A stretch of 23,481 bases of DNA, taken from Usnea hakonensis (Eukaryota; Ascomycota; Lecanoromycetes; Lecanorales; Parmeliaceae). The stretch's first letter is position 1; the number at the start of each line of letters is the position of its first letter. The translations under genes and the position numbers were made by a program. The stretch covers positions 1-23,481 of the forward strand of contig BLJB01000351.1 of assembly GCA_013423325.1 (NCBI GenBank), written 5' to 3'. The notes under the pieces were generated by a model that worked only from the letters and a program-made list of their open reading frames with translations, made no database searches and was not told where the DNA came from. This document shows positions 9,273 to 18,575 of this stretch, in pieces.

Positions 9273-10352
9273 ATGTACTCTACAATTACTGTCGCTGCTG
9301 CCCTCTCCGGCCTCGCTCTCGTCAATGCCCAAGTTCCAGGGGCGACTACTATTGAAGGCTCACCTACATACGATGGACTTCCCGTCCCGGGAACAACAGG
9401 CAAACTCGGTAACGCTGCCATCACGCAGAACAACCCACAGTGTGTAACATATAAGGCTACCCTTCCAAGCACTGGTAGTGTCCAGGGTTATGTTTCAGCC
9501 ACCGCGAACGCGAATGGTACAGGCGTTTTCTTCAACGTCTTCCTTACCGGCCTTCCCAGCGAGGCTCTTGGCCCGTTCTGTAAGTTACTATCATGGCACC
9601 TATACCACGTTCTGGTTTTCTGACAAGACCTCGGCAGTGTATCACATACACGACCAGTAAGGCACATTTCCGAGCTGCTGTTTCCCAGATTGTATTGTTG
9701 TTGAGTTGCGAGACGATGTCATGCCATCAGGCGTTTCCAGCCCCCGCGTCGTCTTGAGGCGTGTCTCCAGACTTCTTTATGTGCCTTCTGGAGGTGGTAC
9801 TGATTTCGAATTCTGCATAGGCCAGTGCCCGCCAATGGCAATTGCACGGCTACAGCGGCTCATCTTGATCCTTACATCCGCGGAGAGATCCCTCCTTGTG
9901 ATAACACCCAGCCAGAGACCTGCCAAGTTGGAGATCTCACCGGCAAGCACGGCAACGTCACTGTAAGCCCATTTGCAGCTCAGTAAGTGCTCCTGCACCC
10001 AAGTACACCCTTTCGTAATAAGTACACTAACGGACTTTCCCCAAGATACTCTGATCTTTATGTTTCGACCCAAGAGGGTCTAGGAAGCTTCCTCGGCAAT
10101 CGGAGCAGTAAGTTCTTTTCACACTTTGGTAGGTCACAGCTAACATCATTGTTAGTCAACGTGCATAGTGCAAACACTACTCGTCTTGCATGCGCCAACT
10201 TTGAGCTTGTCAGCACCAGCTGTAACAATTCCACTGCCGGCTCCAATACGACAACATCCACGACTCCCCCGCAGCAATTCCTGGGAAGTGCCAGCACGGC
10301 ATTTGTTAGCATCAGTGCCATTGCTGCTGGTCTAGTCGCATTTTTGTTATAA
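9273..10352 (+). CDS. Extracellular GPI-anchored Cu-only superoxide dismutase
   Basis: Five exons (9273-9579, 9638-9656, 9821-9982, 10046-10107, 10156-10352) encode 248 residues. A signal peptide opens the protein (MYSTITVAAALSGLALVNAQ). The SOD fold carries predicted copper ligands H105 and H107 in YHIHDQ, H123 in AAHLDP, and H187 in NVHSAN. GDLTGKHGN (146-154) and the run SDLYVSTQEGLGSFLGNRS match fungal cell-surface Cu-only SODs related to Candida SOD5, which lack the zinc site and electrostatic loop. A Ser/Thr/Asn-rich spacer (about 205-228) precedes a hydrophobic C-terminus ending AGLVAFLL, as expected for GPI attachment. The reaction would be superoxide dismutation at the cell wall. Intron 2 (9657-9820) is 164 nt, far longer than its neighbours; intron 4 (10108-10155) is 48 nt without an in-frame stop. 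Confidence 0.9.
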
Positions 10353-11131
10353 GCCGCGCTAAGTCAGGGTCCAAAGCCGGTATTCTGGATCAATAAGTCC
10401 GTCCACATGAAAGTGTTCGCGTGGCCTCGTATGGCAGTATTGTATTTTAGCAAAAGCATATCAAAACTCCTTGGTAGGGTGGATGACATTAATGCTCGGG
10501 TTGGAGAACGAAGTCTATTCTGGTCTCGGAATGTACATACCAAATCAATCCTGACGTGCATGAAAGCAATCTGTAGATCTGCTAGTTCAAATTAAGCGGT
10601 TGCCTGAAGTGATTTTGACAGATAACACAAAACGATGAAGGGATTATAAGAAGGACCAAAATCCCCAGAGATAAATCAAATCATAATCGTGGTTGCCTAC
10701 TTCTACAGAAAGTTCTCGGTAAGGTAGCTCACGTGACAAAACAGGCGTCCAACGCTAGGATAAACATTTTTTCCGCTCGAGAACTTTCACTGGTGGCCTC
10801 AGCGACAATTCATGTCCATCAACTCCAGTTGACATCTCAACAAAACACCGAGAGCACAGGATACCTTATTGCGTAAGACCTATTGGAGCTTGTTTCCAGT
10901 TTCCCCCTTCAAGCTACATATACCTCTACAGGCAATCAAAGCTTGGCGTCCTCTGCCTTTGTGCGCCTGGCTTGCTGACGTCCAACGCTTTTTCATCTTT
11001 GTTGCTCAGCATTTCCCCTAGTTTAGGACTGCTTCACTAATGCTCGGACTGGCAGGCATATTCGTGTGACATCGAAAACTCCTGCGAAAGACCCTTTCTG
11101 CAATCTACAAATTCTACGTGCACCCGCCAAC
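10353..11131. other. Intergenic region between SOD and ARF1
   Basis: No gene is supported. The left part should hold the SOD 3' untranslated region. The right part should hold the ARF1 promoter and leader, with pyrimidine-rich patches between about 10860 and 11010. Small reading frames here have no protein-like character. Confidence 0.45.
10729..10736. promoter_or_regulatory. TCACGTGA palindrome (E-box / CDE1-like site)
   Basis: This perfect 8-bp palindrome containing CACGTG lies 396 bp before the ARF1 start codon. TCACGTGA is the known core recognised by bHLH factors such as Cbf1 in fungi. Use here is inferred only from position. Confidence 0.35.
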
Positions 11132-11859
11132 ATGGGTCTCACATTTTCGAAGCTCTTCGATAAGCTTTGGGGTAAGAAGGAGATGCGAATCTTGATGGTC
11201 GGCCTCGATGCTGCCGGGAAGACTACGATCCTGTACAAGCTGAAACTTGGTGAAATTGTGACAACTATCCCCACAATCGGTTAGTGAGGCCCCGGGGCCA
11301 GTCAGCTCCTCGCGAATCCAGCTAATCACTCCTTATTGTATCTCAGGTTTCAATGTCGAGACTGTTGAGTACAAGAATATCCAATTCACCGTGTGGGATG
11401 TTGGAGGTCAGGACAAGATTCGACCGCTATGGAGGCATTACTTCCAGAACACTCAAGGTATCATCTTTGTCGTCGATAGCAATGATCGCGACCGTGTCGT
11501 GGAAGCTCGAGAGGAGTTGCAGCGTATGTTGAACGAGGACGAGTTGAGGGATGCTTTGCTTCTGGTCTTTGCCAACAAGCAGGATTTGCCGGTATAATGA
11601 ATGGATCCAGCCAACCTTGAGATCCTGTTTCTGATGTGATTGCAGAACGCAATGAATGCTGCTGAAATCACCGACAAGCTTGGTCTACACTCTCTGAGGC
11701 AACGTGCCTGGGTAGGCATCCGTGCTCTTTACCATTTTGAAACGTTCTTACTGACAGATTGCATAGTATATTCAATCAACTTGTGCGACTTCTGGCGATG
11801 GTCTCTACGAAGGACTGGAATGGCTGAGCAATTCACTCCGAAAAGCCGGGCACAATTAG
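11132..11859 (+). CDS. ARF1: ADP-ribosylation factor 1 (ARF family small GTPase)
   Basis: Four exons (11132-11279, 11347-11591, 11646-11711, 11767-11859) encode 183 residues, near the usual ARF1 length. The start MGLTFSKLFDKLWGKKEMRI has Gly2 for N-myristoylation and an amphipathic first helix. Nucleotide-binding motifs are the P-loop GLDAAGKT (24-31), the switch 1 region PTIGFNVETVEY, switch 2 WDVGGQDKIRPLW (66-78), NKQD (126-129) and CATSGDGLYEGL near the C-terminus. All key residues are present, including the glutamine of DVGGQ. The known role is GTP-dependent recruitment of COPI and other coats to Golgi membranes. Introns are 67, 54 and 55 nt with standard ends. The call is firm at family level; ARF1 rather than another class I ARF is inferred from sequence closeness. 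Confidence 0.96.
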
Positions 11860-12635
11860 GATCATAGTCTGGATTCAGCCTGTTTCCGCATCTACAGAAC
11901 ACCTTCAAGCGTCTTGTCGTCCTCCTCTCAAAGGTTGTTTCATGGTCTCGAATGTTGTCAATTGAAGTGCTGCAGGTACCGTCCAGCATAGAGCCTGGTA
12001 CCATCTAGCATTGAGCATGGGTGGTAGTGCATGGATGCTCTGGTGCACTGATAGTCTAGCTTCTTTTCCTTATCTGCTCGTGCTAGCCTCTTTTTACAGA
12101 TTCTATGGAATGGGTGCTGTATGCCGTTGTAGATCTGTACTTGGAATATTGTGGGTCCGAAAACAATGATGCTCCTCGAGTGCAGCAGCCTATAAAGGAT
12201 TGTGAATGAGTTATTGCAGGAGTGTTGCAGCCTTAAATTGTAGGCATGGTTGATTATCATAAAGTACTCATGAAGTTGAAGCTGTTATTAAGCCCGAATG
12301 TACAAGTACTCGTACGAGTACAATTAGCAACATTCAACCATTACACAATAATAACAATGATAACCGAATAAGGTGAAGTGACACAATTGATAACCCGTTT
12401 ATTAGATTGCCTTCACCCATAAATATCATGCAAGTTCGATAAGCAAGCTGCGCATGTAGTGGTACGAGGTAGTGTTGATGTGAATGACTCACACAATCCG
12501 TTCGATTTCTTTTCCTCATCTGAGTCAAAAAGAAATATTGCATTGCGAATACTTGAAATAAATTGCTATCTTTCTTCCTTTACTCGTCTTCTCACTGACT
12601 CTGCCGCGTGCAAGCGCTCAACGTCAGTTGTCATC
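11860..12635. other. Intergenic region between ARF1 and the RtcB-like gene
   Basis: No gene is supported. A degenerate 22-bp tandem pair begins with GGTACC at 11975 and 11997. A perfect 16-bp palindrome, GTACTCGTACGAGTAC, lies at 12306-12321. The frame of the RtcB-like gene is open upstream of its ATG back to about 12459, but no ATG extends it. Confidence 0.45.
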
Positions 12636-14449
12636 ATGCCTGCTACACGCCTTACAGTGGTTTCAAACTCCAACCAATCACAAAGGACTCCTCTTCTTAT
12701 TCCTCATTCCGTATCTCTTGATCCAAATTCTTCCCCATCATGTTACTCTTGCGTCATCAAGGCTGCCCAATCAAAGCTGAGGTTGAAAAAGGCTCAAAGG
12801 GTCTTTGTGCATGGCGGTCAGGAGCTGACCGCACAGGACGATTGGGAGCAAGTGTTGAAAGACGATGTCGTGCTACTTGTATCTACTGGGGAAGAGTACA
12901 TAGGGTTGAAAAGGGAGAACCATGTCTCGAATAAGCAGCATGGCCACGCAGAAGCAACCTCAGGCTGTTCTATTGAGGTTCTCGCTGCAGATGCTTTCGT
13001 CGACTCTCTATCAATTACTCAACTTGAGACTGCGGCCCGGACGTTGCCTGGAATTGTTCATGCCGTCGCTCAGCCAGACCTTCATCCGGGGACCAAATTT
13101 CCCATAGGTGCAGTGTTTGTGTCTCAGGGCTGGATACACCCGCCTATTGTTGGCGGGGATATCGGATGCGGTATGGCTTGGTTCAAGACCCGTTTAAGCA
13201 GGTCCCAGGTGGAAGGAGACAAAGGCAGGAAAATTGCCGAGAAATTACGCGGTCTTGAGGGTGTTTGGCGTAGGCAAAGAGACAGAGAAATATGGCTCGA
13301 GGAAGACGACGAAAAGGCCAATTATAGCGCTGGTGAAGAATGGGATGCTGCACTTGGTACTATTGGGGCGGGAAACCAGTAAGTTAAACATTTCCAGCGT
13401 CCTTTTGCGTAGACCTATCTCTGAATATATGAAGCTTCGCCGAGCTTCAGGTAGTTGAGGAGTCAATCTTAAGCAAAAGCCCGAGCGAGACAGAAGCTTG
13501 TCAACAATCACTACTGTATGAGGGTGAAGTTGTCCTTCTAGTTCACTCCGGCTCCCGAGGCTTTGGGGCCCATATACTCAACCAATATACGAAAGATGGC
13601 CGTGAAAGCATACGAGAAGATGACCCCATGGCAAGATCTTACCTTCAAGTACACGACCGTGCGTGCAATTGGGCGTCGAGAAATCGAGATTTGATAGCAC
13701 TCCGCTTTCTCGCCTGCTTGGAACCTGGAGAAATGGTTTGGGACCTGGGCACGAAAGATTCGAGTCCCGACTCCCACACCTCAGCCAGTGACATCCGCAC
13801 AGCAAGATTGGCCGTTCAGGCTAGAAAAGTTGTTGACATTTACCATAACAACGTCGAAGCAACAGTATGGCCTCCTACCCTGAAGCCAGCCGAAAAGGAC
13901 GGCGAAGTCTTGTCGCAGATGGCAGGCCTGCAGATCACAGACCCTCAGAAAGTCTATATACATCGGAAAGGCGCCGCACCCACCCACGCTCCCCTTACGA
14001 ACACTCCCCTCTCCATCCTCCCTCTGCCGGGATCTCGCGCCACACCTACACTCATCCTTCACCCCACCTTCCAAGCCAGCAACGCTCACGGCAGAATGAA
14101 CGCCCTCAGTCTCGCCCACGGAGCAGGACGGGCCCTCTCACGTGCCAAGGCAGCCACTTACGTTGCGGAAAAGTATGCTGGCAAGACCGAGGACCTGCTC
14201 AGGGGAGACTTTGTCAAGGCCGACAAACAGGGTAACAAGCAAATCTTCCAAGGAAAGGGGCATGCTCCGGGAAAGGATATCAATGGAGGGTGCTGGGTAG
14301 TGTGCGAGGACAAGCAGCTTGTATGGGAGGAAGCGCCGGAAGCTTACAAGAACGTTTGGAGTGTGGGCGAGGACTTGGTGAATCAGGGGTGCGCGGAGCG
14401 ATGGGGGTGGTGTAGAGGGAGGGTGAGCTATAAGGTCAGGAAAGAGTGA
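12636..14449 (+). CDS. RtcB-family RNA ligase with N-terminal ubiquitin-like extension
   Basis: Two exons (12636-13378 and 13435-14449, 56-nt intron with donor GTAAGT) encode 585 residues. Residues 1 to about 95 form an extra N-terminal domain (QRVFVHGGQELTAQDDW, DDVVLLVSTGEEYIG) resembling a ubiquitin-like fold. The rest carries the RtcB motif series: QPDLHPG, GGDIGCG with C178, GTIGAGNHF with H248 (split by the intron), HSGSRG with H285, DIYHNN with H385, RKGA, and HGAGR with H476. In studied RtcB proteins the cysteine and histidines bind Mn2+ and the HGxGR histidine takes the guanylate, so every catalytic position appears filled. The expected reaction is GTP-dependent joining of 2',3'-cyclic-phosphate or 3'-phosphate ends to 5'-hydroxyl RNA. 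Substrate and location are not shown by sequence. Start chosen as the first in-frame ATG. Confidence 0.9.
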
Positions 14450-14881
14450 TGATGGGATGGATGACCAGTACCGTTCTTACCGAAGGCAGATGAGTGAGAT
14501 GGGGTGGATAGCATTTGCCAATAGGGCTATGCCTACATCGCCGCACCAGGTTCAGCCAACCAGCAATTGTAATCACATCGGAATCTTCAATCGACGTCGG
14601 TCTTGAATAGCCCGGTGCCCAATATTTGTCATATCGCAGTCTTATCATACAAGACAAGGTGTGCGAAGGTGTTCCTAGAAAGATATTTTCCTCACGTCAC
14701 CTGCATTGAATCTTATAAAATCACGCTCTTGCTAATGCACTAAGAGGGGTATATCCGCAAATAAATGAAAACAGTCTTGTCCATTTTGATGGAAGAAACG
14801 AGCAAATTTGTCTGTTGGGTACGTTCCCAATCACATTACAAGATTTAACAACCCAACAGAATAAATAATGTATTAATTGTT
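14450..14881. other. Convergent 3' region between the RtcB-like and coiled-coil genes
   Basis: The two genes end toward each other across 432 bp, so this must contain both polyadenylation regions. AT-rich segments near 14755-14880 include AATAAA-like words (14760, 14861). No coding sequence was seen. Confidence 0.5.
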
Positions 14882-17800
14882 TTATTTCCTTCCCCTTCCG
14901 CCCGAAGCGCCTCCCAGGCTTGGACCAAATGGCTCCTCATCGCTAGCCAAGCTGTATCTATCAACCGCTTTGATGTCAAATGGAGTGCTTTCCGTTGCGT
15001 CCAAATCATAGCTACCCGTGCGCATTAGTGGTGGCGTCTGCAGCGGCTGACGTCTCAATAATCTGTCTCGTTCTTCGCGGCTTGGCAAGCTCTGCTTTGG
15101 TGTTGTAGGTGCTCTGACCGATCGTTTTGACGGTGAGGGATACTCTCTCAAGCTACCAAACAGAGGCGTTGTCTGCATCCCCGCGCTCGGTGGCGTCATA
15201 AGACCAGCAAAAAACCTTTGAGGAGAAATTTGGGATGGAGTCTGATTCACGGAAAGGGTACCAGAGGCCGAGTCTCGCCCCTTTCGCCAGTTGCCCCAGG
15301 CCGCAGCAGCAGCGAGCGGCAATGATTTTGGCGCTGCTGCAAGGTTGGAGATGCGGGCAAGAGATGGGAAAGAGGCAAGTGCGCGCTCCTTCTCCTGTTG
15401 TTCCATCTGCAAGTTCGCTTTGAGGCGGATAGCCGCGTCTTTGACAGTTTCAGGGTTGTAGGACCGTTGAGACACGGTAGCGATCAAATCATCCAGGTCT
15501 TCGATGCGATTCCCAAGAAGTTCACGAAGCCATGTGATCTCGGTCTCGGTTTCTTTCAATTTCTCTGGTACATTTACATCAACCGAGGATAACCGGCATT
15601 CAAGTTGCTCGATAATCTTTTCACGTTCTTGTAGCTGTTCTTGGAGAACCAAGATAGATTCGCGTAGTGCCTGAGGCGAAATTTTTTGAGGTAGGTGCCC
15701 CCGATCAGAAGACTCGGCAATGGGTAGAGACGTGTTAGATGGTGACGGACTCGAGACTGTCTTTTTCGATCGAGTAGCTTGCACTGCTGCATGTGCAGCA
15801 GACTTGGCTATTTCGAGCTTCTCCTCGAGGTGGCTAATTCTGTCCTGGTAGTGAACCACTTTCTCGTCCGCTAGACTCAACCGATGTCCGAAATAAGTCT
15901 CTGATCGATGCTTGTCTTCTAAGGCGTTTTCGAGCAAGCACTCATGCTCCGCTTTCAACTCTTTGACGGTTCTTTCTTGAACACGAGCAGCTTCTGCGAG
16001 GTCCGCGCTTCGCGAATTATATCCTTCCTCAAGCGCAAGCTCGTAATGGGATCTGGCACCCTCTGCTTCCGTCGTGGCGAGTTCAATTTGTTGATGGAGT
16101 TTGGCAATGATACCTTGATGGTCGTTGCATTTAGATCTCAGCTCGGCCAATTGATTGTTCAGATGGGCGTTAGTATTTTGCGTTTTCTCACACATGGCTC
16201 GGTTCTTTATAGCCTCCATCTCTTGCGCCTCGATCTTCTCGATATCAAGCTCAAGCCTTTTCCGTGTTCGGGCTTCATTTTCAAGTCTTGCACTCAATAT
16301 TTCAAGCCTAGCTTTGTGCTCTTCCTCCTTGCAACGCCACCTCATATGATCCGACGCAACATTGCGAGACGTCGTGGCAACTTCTCCTTGCATATGATCC
16401 ACTTTGGCCCGGAGTGCCTGACGATCTTGTGCATTTTCTTTGATCTCAGCGTTTAAAGAACCAATGACTCTTCTCAAATCTTTGTTCTCATGCTTCGCAT
16501 CGCTTATTTCCGTCCTCCACTGGTCACTCGACAGGCGGTATTCAGATAATGTCTCCTCCAAGACCAAGTTCTTTTTAGAAAGATCCGAAGCAGTCTTGTG
16601 CAGATTCTCCTGGGAACCCTCCAGGGTGGAGGTGTGCTGAAGGTTCTGTTGCCGTTCAGCGTGGAATTCTCGAAGGCTTCGCTCAGTTGCCTCTGCCGAT
16701 TCACGTTGTTCGGAAGCTTCGTGAAGCGCAATGCGGAGAAGTCGTGACTTTTCGGCCAGCTCGTCCTCGACGGATCTGCGAGCTTGCAGTTCGTCGTTTG
16801 CACGAGCGTCCGCAATTCTGAGCATGCTTTCGAGGCCTGCGATCTGTAGCTGACTTTTCTCAGCTGCCGCCGCTTGTGAGCTGGACGTGACGGGAGCTGA
16901 TCTGCCACGCATTTGTCTGCCAACGGCTTCCTCAACAACGTTTTTAATGTCGCCAGATATTGATGGCGGAGATATATTATCTTTTACAGACGCTTTCAAG
17001 TCTTTGACGGCGGCCATGATATCTGCAAGCTGGCCTGCTGGTGCCAAGCTCTGCTGAGCAGCTGTGATTTCACTAATGGAAGCCTTAAGCTGGTCGAACT
17101 TTCCTCTTAGGGGTGACTTGAGTCTTGACTGTGATGTCTCACCAACATCGTCTTCGTCGTCTGCGTCACTATGGTCTACCTTTAGGGCACCTGAACTGCG
17201 TGATCTCCTGCTCGCTGAGCTATCGGACAATTGGGCCAATGACTGTTGGATGTCGGACAAAGCCTCTGTCAAAGGTTTTATCTCTCTCAAGACGATGCTT
17301 CCCATTATCTCACTGATACGATGATTGAAAACACTCTCCGAATTGGACTTCTGCTCATCCTCAGAGGAAATCGCATTGTCCCAGTCACTAGGAGGCGTAC
17401 TACCAGGGCTGTTCAATCTGTGTATTGGTGGTGAGGTCTTGGATGGTCTGTAAGAAGGGCTATATCGAGCAGAGCGGGCTACCATTTCAACAAGAGAAGG
17501 ATTAGCGCTCTCTGAGTCCGTCGGCGGTAGATATTGATAAGCTTCTTGCAACCGATTCGGACTAGGGGAAGGAGCATGACTTCTAATGTTAGCGGGAGGT
17601 GGTAGCTGATTGGGTGTTGATGATTCGTGGAGTCCTGGGGCAGGATGCCGCAATGGGCTCCTGCTCGGACTACGGACCTTCCATGGACTAGGCTGTCGCT
17701 CAACGCCAAAGTCTGAATCATCTCTATTGAGGTGTTTCATGATGGCATCAAGCTCATTGTATGATGGCTCGACGTATCTCACACCATTCATGATACTTGC

Positions 17801-18502
17801 GTGCGTGCCTTGGCCAGCATGGTCTATACGATCAATCAAATCTTCCGGCCGTTCCTTGAGCATGTGCTCGTATCTTTCCTCTTCACCATTAGCTGGGACA
17901 GGTGAAGCTCTCTGGCTTGAGGTACGAAGAGCCCTATTGAATTCAGTTGTGAATTGTGGATTTTCTCCAAGGAAATCCCGCGTCGCCCTGGCGACCTACA
18001 CGGAATCTGCAGTCAGCGTCTCTTCCTAAAGGGAAACTCCCAAGCCATGTAAGACCACAAAGCAGTGTTGAAAGCCATGCGCTTCTGAAGAATATTTTAC
18101 ATCCCAGAAAGCGATCTGGCAAAAGGGATTTTGGTTCTTCACTTCACTTACATCGTCAGGGTTGGGTGGACGTGCCGTGTTGAAGCTCGCTGCTTCCCCA
18201 AGGTCGTTGAAAACATACCCTTCCCCGTTTTCCCTATCCTCATCCCCAGGTTCTTCAAGTCGCATGAGATCTGAAGCTTCCGTAGCGGACAGATCGTCAA
18301 TGAATCCTTCAAGTAGATCTGTAGCTGCATCTAGCGTAGTGGCGTGTACTGCATCGCCTTCAGCGGATGATGGGCTGCTGATACTTGCGGCTCGATCCAC
18401 ACTTCGTTGATTCATCCAATAATTGTTTTCCTCCGGGGACGCAAAAAGCGGTACTTGATCACCGTCATTACGTTCTCGCCTGAAATACTCCGGAGTCAGC
18501 AT
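14882..18502 (-). CDS. Large coiled-coil protein of unknown function (possibly the C-terminal part of a longer gene)
   Basis: Two exons on the minus strand (18152-18502 and 14882-17995, 156-nt intron, donor GTAAGTGA) encode 1154 residues if translation starts at 18502. Order: MLTPEYFRRERNDGDQVPLF and acidic low-complexity sequence (1-117); a Ser/Pro-rich disordered region (about 180-480) containing ELDAIMKHLNRDDSDFGVER; a long heptad-rich coiled coil (about 490-960) ending ETEITWLRELLGNRIEDLDD; and a Pro/Ser/Thr/Arg-rich tail ending in a Gly/Arg run. No motor, kinase or membrane domain is visible. From memory, similar fungal proteins are often auto-labelled myosin heavy chain, which reflects only the coiled coil. 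An in-frame stop at 18536-18538 limits upstream extension. The start lies about 75 bp below the upstream gene's end, so it may be an internal exon of that gene. Role unknown; a scaffold is a reasonable inference. Confidence 0.72.
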
Positions 18503-18575
18503 GCTCTTTTCGAAACAACAGTCAACTCCGAAAATCTAATAAGTTCAGGAACGAGGCAAAACTTGCGAGAGAGCT

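Noticed and set aside
12459..12635. In-frame N-terminal extension of the RtcB-like protein
   Set aside because: The frame is open but contains no ATG; only non-AUG codons could start it. ATG at 12636 directly precedes the conserved-looking domain.
13781..14235. Reading frames of 112 and 122 codons overlapping RtcB exon 2 on both strands
   Set aside because: They are shadows in other frames of a GC-richer part of the ligase gene, whose own frame carries the catalytic motifs without interruption.
15944..16456. 170-codon plus-strand frame rich in Phe/Leu/Ser, looking like a membrane protein
   Set aside because: It is the antisense of the charged coiled-coil segment, which turns Glu/Lys codons into Phe/Leu/Ser codons.
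14882..17995. Myosin II heavy chain
   Set aside because: Only a coiled coil is present; no P-loop motor domain or IQ motifs are visible in the 1154 residues or upstream.
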